From: Alphaproteobacteria bacterium
GTDB taxonomy: Bacteria; Pseudomonadota; Alphaproteobacteria; UBA2966
Direction: 5' to 3'
Length of the DNA: 64,000 nucleotides
Assembly (NCBI GenBank): GCA_018654745.1
Contig: JABILA010000141.1
Location: 1 to 64,000 of the forward strand
Of this stretch, positions 35,804 through 43,399 are shown piece after piece. The notes beneath the pieces were generated by a model, which ran no database searches, was not told the DNA's origin, and worked only from the letters and a program-made list of their open reading frames with translations. The position numbers and the translations under genes were made by a program. The first letter of the stretch is position 1. Every line of letters begins with the position of its first letter.

Positions 35804-37021
35804 TCAATTCCCCTTCTTATTCACGCAAAAATCGACAATTCGAACCCGTTCGCTACCTGTATCCATGCGGTTTGGCATAAATTTAAAAGCAATCCGGCAG
35901 CCATCGGGTGAGATTGTTGCCATGTGACGTTGCCGAGTTGTGTCGATATGTCCTATGGCAATATTTTTGACACCGGATTGGCCAATGCGATAAAGACCGG
36001 AGTTGGCGAAGCTCGAAATCTCAATAATCGCCAATCCGGTTTTCATGGGTATGACGGTACTAGATGCGCCTTGCTGAACCCACGAACCGGAAGGAATGCA
36101 AAGTTTTTCAGTCTTGCCGCCGGGCCACAGCCACCAGGCCGGCAGACAGTTGGTTTCTTTCCAATAGTTCAAATGCCACTCTCCGGCATCAGCACCATGT
36201 GGTGCCGCGCAGTCGTAGAGAAAATAGGCGGCCTTGAATTCGTACCAGGTAATGCAGGCTTCATCGACCCAGATCGACTGGATGGGAAGGTTGAGATCAA
36301 TTCCCTTTTCGGGGTTGTGAAGCCTTGCCTTTTTGGTAAAGGCCCAGGCCCGATTGGACGCTTGGCCAAACCAGCTCGGGCTGGGAATACCAAAGCGTTT
36401 CCTGCCAAAATCAAGATGCCCATCACCTGATCGCAAGGCATGCCAATACCTGTTTTTCAAGGCCTCAGGAACCTGAATATAATTGCATCTTAGATCGGAA
36501 AACCGATAGCCACCATATTTGACGTCTTGGACAAATTTTTCTGGAAATTTGACTTCCTTGAACTTCCCTGGCCAGCCAACAAGCATACTGCTCCATACGT
36601 TTGCGCCAGCTTTGAAATTTTTATTAAACATAAAAATGGTGAGGGATTTATCAGAAAGACAATACCAGTGCCCTGTGTCTTGTTTCTCCCAATATTGCTT
36701 GATGCCCTCGGAAACTTTCCATTGATACAAGCCTGAACCGCGACCTGTTTTTTTCCAACCCCTGGGAGCTCCCGGGAAAATTACCGTATCGTTGTCGACC
36801 CACATGAACGGCTCGGTCCCGTATATGCGCTGCTCGGCTTCCCACATGCGCCAGCCATCACCATCGGTAACCGTAACTTTGAAACCTGTGTCCTGTTTTT
36901 CCCCAACAGGTTTGATCACCTGCTTTTTATCCTCAACAACCTCCGCCTGCTCCTCATCACAGGCTGTCAGGCCGACCGAGAGGAGTAGCAACGTCGTCAG
37001 GGTGATCAGGAAATGTTTCAT
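35804..37021 (-). CDS. Cysteine-rich lipoprotein of unknown function (paralogue B)
   Basis: A 405-residue predicted lipoprotein with lipobox LTAC (Cys21), paralogous to the gene at 34498. The first ~80 residues (TGFKVTVTDGDGWRMWEAEQ is shared except for one residue) and the blocks TWYEFKAAYFLYDC, NCLPAWWLWP, SSFANSGLY and ATISPDGCR are nearly identical, while the middle (about 85-230) has diverged. The eight mature-domain cysteines are shared. It probably faces the periplasm from the outer or inner membrane. It starts 2 nt after the upstream gene's stop, so all three genes form one tight operon. No known family is recognised; a propeller fold is a guess from the SPDG strand. Confidence 0.75.
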   Translation of the reverse strand: MKHFLITLTTLLLLSVGLTACDEEQAEVVEDKKQVIKPVGEKQDTGFKVTVTDGDGWRMWEAEQRIYGTEPFMWVDNDTVIFPGAPRGWKKTGRGSGLYQWKVSEGIKQYWEKQDTGHWYCLSDKSLTIFMFNKNFKAGANVWSSMLVGWPGKFKEVKFPEKFVQDVKYGGYRFSDLRCNYIQVPEALKNRYWHALRSGDGHLDFGRKRFGIPSPSWFGQASNRAWAFTKKARLHNPEKGIDLNLPIQSIWVDEACITWYEFKAAYFLYDCAAPHGADAGEWHLNYWKETNCLPAWWLWPGGKTEKLCIPSGSWVQQGASSTVIPMKTGLAIIEISSFANSGLYRIGQSGVKNIAIGHIDTTRQRHMATISPDGCRIAFKFMPNRMDTGSERVRIVDFCVNKKGN

Positions 37022-37023
37022 GA

Positions 37024-37725
37024 TCAGTTAGACATCATGGAAGTCAGTTTGATTTGTCTTTCCAGAAAGGCCTGGCGGGCTTTCTGGCGTATATCTGCCC
37101 GTTCTTTCCGGGGAACCAGAGCGGGGGCAGATTTCAACATCGGCTTACGGCTGGCTGCCTTGAGCATGTTGATTGCGATCATGCAGTCCCATTTCGGCGA
37201 CCGATAAGATTTCATATGGGCATCATCCCACTTTAGTGCCTCACGTGTTGCAGCTATGGCCAGTTTAGGCTGCATGAGCCGATATCTGATCAGTTTCTCT
37301 GCAAAATTATCCAGGACATAGTTGCCGCCCCAAGCCTCTTTCTGGTTTTTACAGACTGAAAGATTGACGCGAAGGCGTAATCTGGCTTTGGTATGCCAGC
37401 GCAGGGCGGTTTTGATGTCCATTTCTCGCAAGGCATTCGCCAAGACCACCAGCATCGAAGCCGGAATTTCTCCGGCTCGGGGTTCGGCCCACTTGATGTA
37501 GGCTGGTAATTCAGAAGTCGGTAAACTGACGGCATTCAAAAACGCCAGATGCCAGTCGCCCCGGTGGACAGCTTTCTTCAAATATTCGACGGATGTCTGT
37601 TTGCTTCCAGCCGCCGATGGGAAGACAACAAACTGAGCAGTAATCGCCAGAAAGGCGATAATTAGCCAACTAGTCAAATGCGGTGCTGATCGAGGGTATG
37701 GCGCGCATAGCCAGAAATTTTTCAT
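37024..37725 (-). CDS. Secreted or anchored helical protein of unknown function, first gene of the lipoprotein operon
   Basis: A 233-residue protein with an N-terminal hydrophobic segment (LTSWLIIAFLAITAQFVVFP) ending near SAAG, so it is exported or membrane-anchored. The rest is mostly helical and basic. ASMLVVLANALREMDIKTALRWHTKARLRL (read in parts) suggests a TPR-like helix-turn-helix repeat. Cys residues occur in LSVCKNQKEAWGG and KWDCMIAINML. It is the promoter-proximal gene; the two lipoproteins follow 2 and 7 nt apart. No known family is recognised. A role in assembling or presenting the lipoproteins would fit the order but is inference. Confidence 0.65.
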   Translation of the reverse strand: MKNFWLCAPYPRSAPHLTSWLIIAFLAITAQFVVFPSAAGSKQTSVEYLKKAVHRGDWHLAFLNAVSLPTSELPAYIKWAEPRAGEIPASMLVVLANALREMDIKTALRWHTKARLRLRVNLSVCKNQKEAWGGNYVLDNFAEKLIRYRLMQPKLAIAATREALKWDDAHMKSYRSPKWDCMIAINMLKAASRKPMLKSAPALVPRKERADIRQKARQAFLERQIKLTSMMSN

Positions 37726-37923
37726 AAAAGATAACCCATGCCAGTGCCAGGAAGATCAGATATTTAGTAAGGGCAAAATCATTGGTTGTATTTTCTACTT
37801 TCATAAACAATTGTCTATAGTTGTTGAAGAAAATTGATAATTTCTACTGGTACACAAGATTCTATTTATTGTTGCCCGCAGTGCATCCTTCATTTCCTGC
37901 CAGCACATTGATCGACATATAGT

Positions 37924-37967
37924 TTGACCAGTAGCCATTTTTTTCATATTATAGCTAAGCTTAGCTA
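37924..37967 (+). promoter_or_regulatory. Toxin-antitoxin promoter with 16-bp palindromic operator
   Basis: TTGACC (37924-37929) and TATTAT (37947-37952) are spaced 17 nt. The perfect palindrome TAGCTAAGCTTAGCTA (37952-37967) starts at the end of the -10 box and covers the expected transcription start. It consists of two TAGCTA hexamers around AGCT, the layout expected for autorepression by a Phd/YefM antitoxin. Confidence 0.65.
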
Positions 37968-37983
37968 AATCAGGAATATGATT

Positions 37984-38226
37984 ATGCCCAAACTTCAGGT
38001 GAACATGCATGAGGCCAAATCACAGTTGTCCCGGTTGGGCGAAAGGGTCTGGCACGGCGAAACTGTGGTCATTGCGAGAGCTGGCAAGCCGTGGCTTGAT
38101 CTGACGGCCCATAAATCCAGTCCGTCAAATCGAAGCCCTGGTATGTTGAAAGGGCAGATTGAAATCGGTGATGATTTTGATGAAACACCGGCAGATATAA
38201 TAAGTGCCTTTGACGGTGACGTATGA
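37984..38226 (+). CDS. Phd/YefM-family antitoxin
   Basis: An 80-residue antitoxin. The N-terminal MPKLQVNMHEAKSQLSRL and VVIARAGKPWLDL are the DNA-binding fold of Phd/YefM; the C-terminus (IEIGDDFDETPADIISAF) is the acidic, probably disordered arm that wraps and blocks the toxin. ATG at 37984 is favoured by AGGA nine nt upstream; ATG at 37978 is too close. The toxin start overlaps its stop by 4 nt (ATGA). It should neutralise the PIN toxin and repress its own promoter through the palindrome just upstream. Confidence 0.88.
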   Translation: MPKLQVNMHEAKSQLSRLGERVWHGETVVIARAGKPWLDLTAHKSSPSNRSPGMLKGQIEIGDDFDETPADIISAFDGDV

Positions 38227-38609
38227 AGCGCTTGCTGCTTGATACGCATGTTTTGTTGTGGTGGTTAAGCGATGACCGGCGATTGGGCGCATCAGCGCGT
38301 GAAGTCATTGCCGATGGTCGCAACGAGGTTTTTGTCAGCGCCGTAACAACATGGGAGATCTCTATCAAAAGATCTCTGGGCAAGCTGACTGCGCCAGACA
38401 ATATGGACGCGGTCGTTGAAAATGCAGGCTTTGGCAAATTACCGGTTTCACTGTTCCATGGAGACCAGGCAGGTCGGTTGCCCGATATTCACCGTGATCC
38501 GTTCGACCGTATGCTTGTGGCACAAGCCCAGGCTGAGGGTCTCGATTTGGTGACCAGTGACAATTACATTCCGCAATATGGCGTCAAAGTCCTGGCCGCA
38601 TCTGATTGA
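38223..38609 (+). CDS. VapC-family PIN-domain toxin
   Basis: A 128-residue PIN-domain ribonuclease. The metal-binding acids are Asp7 (LLLDTHVLLWW), Glu45 (TTWEISIK), Asp95 in HRDPFDRMLVAQA and Asp113 (LVTSDNYIPQYG). The HRDPFDRML signature marks the PIN subgroup commonly paired with Phd-like antitoxins. The toxin would cleave tRNA or rRNA when freed. All acids are intact, so the system looks functional. It lies between ribosomal and fatty-acid synthesis genes, and a 12-bp inverted repeat begins just after its stop. Confidence 0.9.
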   Translation: MKRLLLDTHVLLWWLSDDRRLGASAREVIADGRNEVFVSAVTTWEISIKRSLGKLTAPDNMDAVVENAGFGKLPVSLFHGDQAGRLPDIHRDPFDRMLVAQAQAEGLDLVTSDNYIPQYGVKVLAASD

Positions 38610-38610
38610 G

Positions 38611-38714
38611 CCATAGCTTGATACGTACATTGAAGCTTAGGCAGGTCACTCCACTCTGTCATTGATGAATCGGGTGCCCTATAAAGAGAGCAACAAATTT
38701 GGATCAAGCTATGG
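38611..38714. repeat. 12-bp inverted repeat spanning the vapC-fabD spacer
   Basis: CCATAGCTTGAT (38611-38622) and ATCAAGCTATGG (38703-38714) are perfect reverse complements separated by 80 nt. The left arm starts 2 nt after the toxin stop; the right arm ends 14 nt before the fabD start. TATAAA at 38680-38685 inside the loop could be a -10 box for fabD. Confidence 0.6.
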
Positions 38715-38727
38715 GACGATTATCACG

Positions 38728-39693
38728 ATGAAAAGAGCGTTTTTATTTCCGGGGCAGGGCTCGCAGGCGCCTGGTATGGGCAAGGATCTGGCGGAGGCTT
38801 TTGCGTCGGCGCGGGAAGTCTTTGAAGAAGTTGATGATGCCCTGGGCGAAAAGCTTTCGGCCATGATGTTTGAAGGTACCAAGGAAGACCTGACCCTGAC
38901 GCATAATGCCCAGCCAGCCTTGATGGCCGTCAGTGTAGCGGTTTTGCGCACCATTGAAGCCGAAGGCAAAGTGGCCTTGCCTGATCTTGCCGGTTTTGTT
39001 GCCGGGCACAGCCTCGGCGAATATTCGGCCCTGACAGCAGCTGGTGCCTTTCCGCTGGCAACAGCGGCTAAATTGTTGCGCACCCGTGGCCTTTCCATGC
39101 AGGAAGCTGTGCCTGTTGGCGAAGGTGCCATGGCTGCCATTCTGGGCGCCGAACTGGATGCGGTTGAGGCCGTTGCCAAGGACGCCGAAGCAGGTGACGC
39201 CGAGCAGAGCAGGGAGCCCGGTGTTTGTACTGCCGCCAACGACAATGCACCAGGACAGATTGTGATCAGTGGCAGCACAGCGTCTGTTGAATATGCCCTT
39301 GAACTGGCAAAGGAACGCGGCATCAGAAAAGCCATGAGGCTGCCGGTCAGTGCACCTTTCCATTGTTCCTTGATGGCGCCGGCGGCGGATCGTATGGCGG
39401 AGGCGCTGGACGATATCGACGTTATGCCACCTCGTGTGCCGGTCGTTGCCAATGTGACAGCACAAGCTGTGAGCGATCCCGAAACCATCAAGAAGTTGTT
39501 GGTCGAGCAGGTCACAGCCCGGGTGCGCTGGCGCGAATGTGTATTGGCCATGCGCGATGCGGGTGTTGATACCATGGTTGAAATGGGTACAGGCAAGGTC
39601 TTGACGGGCATGACCAAGCGTATTGATGGCGACATCACCGGCAGCGCAATTCAGGCCCCGGCTGACATCGAAGCCTTTCTGAACAGTTTGTAG
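38728..39693 (+). CDS. fabD: Malonyl-CoA:ACP transacylase
   Basis: A 321-residue enzyme that loads malonyl from CoA onto acyl carrier protein. GQGSQAPGMG (9-18) forms the oxyanion loop and GHSLGE carries the nucleophile Ser95. The catalytic His lies in APFHCSLM, and NVTAQAV is the conserved downstream strand. ATG at 38728 gives the canonical MKRAFLFPGQGSQ start; an upstream in-frame ATG at 38662 lies in the inverted-repeat spacer. It heads fabD-fabG-acpP-fabF. An insertion (DAEQSREPG) after residue 150 is slightly unusual but does not touch the active site. Confidence 0.96.
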   Translation: MKRAFLFPGQGSQAPGMGKDLAEAFASAREVFEEVDDALGEKLSAMMFEGTKEDLTLTHNAQPALMAVSVAVLRTIEAEGKVALPDLAGFVAGHSLGEYSALTAAGAFPLATAAKLLRTRGLSMQEAVPVGEGAMAAILGAELDAVEAVAKDAEAGDAEQSREPGVCTAANDNAPGQIVISGSTASVEYALELAKERGIRKAMRLPVSAPFHCSLMAPAADRMAEALDDIDVMPPRVPVVANVTAQAVSDPETIKKLLVEQVTARVRWRECVLAMRDAGVDTMVEMGTGKVLTGMTKRIDGDITGSAIQAPADIEAFLNSL

Positions 39694-39703
39694 GGAAACA
39701 GTT

Positions 39704-40441
39704 ATGTTTGATCTGAATGGTAAGTGCGCGCTGGTGACCGGCGCATCTGGTGGCATAGGTGGTGCTATTGCGTCGGCATTGCATGCGCGGGGGGCAACTG
39801 TGGGGTTGTCCGGTACCCGCAAGGAAGCCCTGGAGGCAAAAGCCGCTGAACTGGGTGACCGTTGTCATGTTCTGCCCTGTAACCTGAGTGACAGCGATGC
39901 GGTTGCTGAGTTGATCAAGCAGGCCGTAGAGGCCATGGGCAGTGTCGATATTCTGGTCAATAATGCCGGGATCACCCGGGATAATCTGGCCATGCGCATG
40001 AAAGACGACGAATGGCAGGATGTTATCGATGTAAACCTGTCGTCATCCTACAAACTCGCCCGGAATAGCCTGCGCGGCATGATGAAGGCACGTTGGGGCC
40101 GGATCATCAATATTACCTCTATTGTCGGTACGACCGGTAATCCCGGCCAGACCAACTATGCAGCGGCAAAGGCCGGGCTTGTTGGTATGTCCAAGGCTTT
40201 GGCCCAGGAAGTCGCATCGCGAACAATCACCGTGAACTGTGTTGCTCCGGGGTTTATTGAAACGCCGATGACAGATGCCTTGCCTGACGCCCAGAAAGAG
40301 AAGCTGACCGAAGCCATTCCGGCGGGCCGCCTCGGGCAGGTTGACGACATCGCTGCAGCCGTCGTCTATCTGGCCAGCGAAGAAGCCTCATACGTCACGG
40401 GCCAGACTTTGCATGTGAACGGTGGCATGGCCATGATTTAA
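39704..40441 (+). CDS. fabG: 3-oxoacyl-ACP reductase
   Basis: A 245-residue SDR enzyme that reduces beta-ketoacyl-ACP with NADPH. TGASGGIGG (12-20) binds the cofactor, NNAG (86-89) is structural, and Ser139, Tyr152 and Lys156 (NYAAAK) are catalytic. The C-terminus GQTLHVNGGMAMI is the FabG signature. It lies 10 nt after fabD and before acpP, which settles it as the housekeeping FabG rather than one of the other SDRs in this window. Confidence 0.96.
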   Translation: MFDLNGKCALVTGASGGIGGAIASALHARGATVGLSGTRKEALEAKAAELGDRCHVLPCNLSDSDAVAELIKQAVEAMGSVDILVNNAGITRDNLAMRMKDDEWQDVIDVNLSSSYKLARNSLRGMMKARWGRIINITSIVGTTGNPGQTNYAAAKAGLVGMSKALAQEVASRTITVNCVAPGFIETPMTDALPDAQKEKLTEAIPAGRLGQVDDIAAAVVYLASEEASYVTGQTLHVNGGMAMI

Positions 40442-40476
40442 GGGGATTTTTCCTGATCATCTTCGATTGCACTTGA

Positions 40477-40505
40477 TTGGCTTTGCAAGGTCAGGAATTT
40501 ATGCT
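40477..40505 (+). promoter_or_regulatory. Putative acpP promoter
   Basis: TTGGCT (40477-40482) and TATGCT (40500-40505) are spaced 17 nt in the 231-nt spacer between fabG and acpP, leaving a leader of about 160 nt. A separate promoter would fit the high level of acyl carrier protein that cells need. Confidence 0.45.
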
Positions 40506-40672
40506 ACCAAACCGCACGAAATAACATGGAACAGTGCTTTTTGAGGCTTCGCGCCGCATTCCGGTATTGATCCGACAGGCAAAATGAAGTGGACTGGTCA
40601 GCAAGGCGTTGTTCACCCATTTTTGCCAGCCGCCGAACAGATAAAACAGAACCTATTTTAAGGAACAGACAT

Positions 40673-40909
40673 ATGAGTGATATCGCCGATCGCGTCAAAA
40701 AGATCGTCATCGAACATCTGGGTGTCGAGGCTGACAAAGTTACGGACACTGCAAGTTTTATCGACGATCTGGGCGCTGACAGCCTTGATACTGTTGAACT
40801 TGTGATGGCATTTGAAGAAGAATTCGGTGTTGAAATTCCGGATGATATTGCTGAGAAAATCCTGACCGTCAATGATGCGATTGGTCACCTTTCAGAAGCT
40901 GCCAGCTAG
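40673..40909 (+). CDS. acpP: Acyl carrier protein
   Basis: A 78-residue acidic four-helix protein with the phosphopantetheine attachment site DSLDTVE (Ser37). It carries growing acyl chains for fatty-acid, lipid A and other syntheses. The ATG at 40673 follows AAGGA. It is preceded by a long spacer with its own promoter candidate, and fabF starts 7 nt after its stop. Confidence 0.97.
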   Translation: MSDIADRVKKIVIEHLGVEADKVTDTASFIDDLGADSLDTVELVMAFEEEFGVEIPDDIAEKILTVNDAIGHLSEAAS

Positions 40910-40916
40910 TCATCCA

Positions 40917-42173
40917 ATGAAAAGAGTTGTCGTCACTGGTCTTGGTCTTGTAACACCGCTCGCCAGCGGTGTTGAAGAGACTTGGTCACGTTTGCTTGCC
41001 GGTCAGTCCGGTGCAGGCCAAATCACCCGTTTTGATGCCAGTGACATTGCTTGTCACATCGCCTGTGAATTACCACGGGAAGGTGAAGGGGCTTTCATTG
41101 CAGATGACTGGATGGCGCCCAAGGATCAACGCAAGGTCGACGACTTTATTCTTTATGGTATGGCCGCCGGGCAACAAGCCGTTGAAGACAGTGGCTGGAA
41201 ACCGGAAGACGAAGAATCGCTGTGTCGTACCGGTGTGATGATGGGATCAGGCATCGGTGGTTTACAAGCCATTGCAGATACCGCGATTATCTTGCATGAA
41301 CGTGGCCCGCGCCGCGTCAGCCCGTTTTTTATCCCGTCTGCCCTGATTAATCTGCTTTCCGGACAGTTACAGATCAAATATGGCTTCAAAGGCCCGAACC
41401 ATGCTGTTGTGACGGCATGTTCAACCGGTGCACATGCGATTGGTGATGCGGCTCGTATGATTCAGTACGGCGATGCAGATGTCATGGTTGCCGGTGGTGC
41501 TGAAGCTGCGATTTGCCGAATTGGTATCGCTGGATTTGCCGCCGCAAAAGCCTTGTCGACAAATTTCAATGACGAACCGACACGTGGCTCACGTCCCTGG
41601 GACAAGGACCGCGATGGTTTTGTCATGGGTGAAGGCGCTGGTGCTGTTGTGCTGGAAGACTACGAACACGCCAAGGCCCGGGGCGCAAAGATCTATGCCG
41701 AAGTTGGTGGTTATGGTCTGTCAGGTGATGCCCATCATATTACGGCCCCGGCGTCGGACGGTAGCGGTGGCTTCCGCGCCATGAAGGGTGCCCTTGGGCA
41801 TGCCGGACTCAATCCTGAAGACATCGATTACATCAATGCCCATGGTACCTCGACGCCGCTGGGTGATGAAATCGAACTGGGTGCGATCAAACGCTTGTTT
41901 GGTGATGCTGCCTACCAGCTTTCCATGTCATCGACCAAATCGGCAATCGGTCATTTGCTGGGCGCAGCCGGTGCAGTGGAAGCTATATTCTCGATCCTGG
42001 CGATGCGGGACAATGTTGCACCGCCAACCCTTAATCTTGAAAACCCGTCAGAGGGATGTGATATCGATCTCGTTCCTCTGCAGGCAAAAGAACGTCCGAT
42101 CAAGGCCGTATTGTCGAATTCCTTTGGCTTTGGCGGAACCAACGCCTCGGTGGTCTTCAAGGAAGCCCCATAG
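40917..42173 (+). CDS. fabF: 3-oxoacyl-ACP synthase II
   Basis: A 418-residue thiolase-fold condensing enzyme with a Cys-His-His active site: Cys168 (VTACSTGAHAIGDA), the His in NAHGTSTPLGD, and the His in KSAIGHLLGAAGA. It elongates malonyl-ACP with acyl-ACP and controls chain length and temperature response. ATG at 40917 gives the canonical MKRVVVTGLGLVTPL start, 7 nt after acpP. The acpP-fabF pairing is a near-universal arrangement. Confidence 0.97.
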   Translation: MKRVVVTGLGLVTPLASGVEETWSRLLAGQSGAGQITRFDASDIACHIACELPREGEGAFIADDWMAPKDQRKVDDFILYGMAAGQQAVEDSGWKPEDEESLCRTGVMMGSGIGGLQAIADTAIILHERGPRRVSPFFIPSALINLLSGQLQIKYGFKGPNHAVVTACSTGAHAIGDAARMIQYGDADVMVAGGAEAAICRIGIAGFAAAKALSTNFNDEPTRGSRPWDKDRDGFVMGEGAGAVVLEDYEHAKARGAKIYAEVGGYGLSGDAHHITAPASDGSGGFRAMKGALGHAGLNPEDIDYINAHGTSTPLGDEIELGAIKRLFGDAAYQLSMSSTKSAIGHLLGAAGAVEAIFSILAMRDNVAPPTLNLENPSEGCDIDLVPLQAKERPIKAVLSNSFGFGGTNASVVFKEAP

Positions 42174-42182
42174 GACGACGGT

Positions 42183-43265
42183 TTGTCGGACAACGACGAT
42201 TTTGAGCAACGCCTGAGGACATCTGCGAACAGGCAGAGCGAGCGTCTTTCCCGTATTGAAAAACCCAAAAGCAGGCGCTGGTTTGTCCGCCTTGCCGTCT
42301 TGCTTGTGGCGTTTGTTCTGACTGCAGGTCTTGGTGTCATCGCCTGGGGCGTATCGGAATTCAACGCGCCTGGACCGATGACAGACCTTGTCACCATTGT
42401 CCTGCCCAGGGGCGCTGGCGTAAACGCCATTGCCAGGAAACTGGAAACGGCGGGTGTTATTCGCCGGGCGGATGTGTTTGTCATCGCAACCCGCATTCAA
42501 AAAACAGCTACCAGACTGAAAGCCGGGGAATATGAAATTCCGCCAGCTGTCAGTGCAAAAGCCGTCATGCATATCCTGATCAGGGGGGATACGGTGGTTC
42601 GCAAGTTGACCATTACCGAAGGACTGCAAACGCCTCAGGCCCTGGAGCTGATTCTGGCGGCAGAAGGTTTGCAAGGTGATCTTGGCATGGCCGGTGGTGT
42701 TTCTCTGGCCGAAGGTGAATTACTACCCGAAACCTGGCATTATAAATGGGGCGATAGTCGCGATGCTGTGTTGAAGCGCATGCGAGCAGGACAGCAAAAA
42801 CTGTTGTCCGGGGAATGGGCAAAACGTGAAAAGAACCTGCCATTTGAGACCATGGCGGAGGCACTGGTTCTGGCTTCTATCGTGGAAAAGGAAACAGGCA
42901 AAGCCGCCGAGCGTGCCCATGTCGCAGGGGTTTTTGTCAACCGTCTGCGTCGCGGCATGCGCCTGCAATCTGATCCAACGGTCGCCTACGGCCTGTCGCC
43001 GGATGAACCTCTTGATCGTGCCCTCAGCCGGGCGGATCTGAAAACAGACCATGTCTGGAATACCTATATCCACAAAGGTTTACCGCCGTCCCCCATATGT
43101 CTGCCAGGACGGGCGTCAATACAGGCTGTACTGCACCCGATGGAGACCAAAGACCTCTATTTTGTCGCAGACGGGACGGGTGGTCATGTCTTTGCGGCGA
43201 ACCTCGCCGGGCACAACCGGAATGTCGCCAAATGGCGAAAAATCCAGCGAGACAAGAATAACTAG
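42183..43265 (+). CDS. mltG: Endolytic murein transglycosylase MltG
   Basis: A 360-residue single-pass membrane protein. A basic cytoplasmic lead of ~38 residues is followed by a transmembrane helix (FVRLAVLLVAFVLTAGLGVI), a LysM-like domain (ITEGLQTPQALELI) and the YceG catalytic domain with Glu235 in ASIVEKETG. The C-terminal METKDLYFVADGTGGHVFA is the family signature. MltG cleaves nascent glycan strands at the inner membrane and sets glycan length. The only start that fits is TTG at 42183, 9 nt after fabF. The fabF-mltG linkage is common in proteobacteria. Confidence 0.94.
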   Translation: MSDNDDFEQRLRTSANRQSERLSRIEKPKSRRWFVRLAVLLVAFVLTAGLGVIAWGVSEFNAPGPMTDLVTIVLPRGAGVNAIARKLETAGVIRRADVFVIATRIQKTATRLKAGEYEIPPAVSAKAVMHILIRGDTVVRKLTITEGLQTPQALELILAAEGLQGDLGMAGGVSLAEGELLPETWHYKWGDSRDAVLKRMRAGQQKLLSGEWAKREKNLPFETMAEALVLASIVEKETGKAAERAHVAGVFVNRLRRGMRLQSDPTVAYGLSPDEPLDRALSRADLKTDHVWNTYIHKGLPPSPICLPGRASIQAVLHPMETKDLYFVADGTGGHVFAANLAGHNRNVAKWRKIQRDKNN

Positions 43266-43399
43266 GGCGATTCCTGTTATGATATCTGGTTATTCTATGC
43301 TTGTAGCTGACGTTGAATTTCAATTTATAGTAGCTGTCGGGGGCTGAGTGCATTAGGCTCCCATATCAGGGAACCTGGACTTTAGCGGAGGCGCAAAAA

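Noticed and set aside
34408-38609. Lipoprotein cluster plus toxin-antitoxin as one defence island
   Set aside because: The toxin-antitoxin pair is on the opposite strand with its own promoter and no nuclease, helicase or sensor gene is nearby; there is no evidence the two units act together.
38611-38714. Inverted repeat after the toxin-antitoxin pair as an integron attC site
   Set aside because: The arms lack the RYYYAAC/GTTRRRY cores and no integrase gene is present.
38709-39822. Long minus-strand open frames (about 309 and 359 codons) opposite fabD
   Set aside because: They lie wholly across fabD and the start of fabG, are Ser/Ala/Arg-rich, and resemble no protein.
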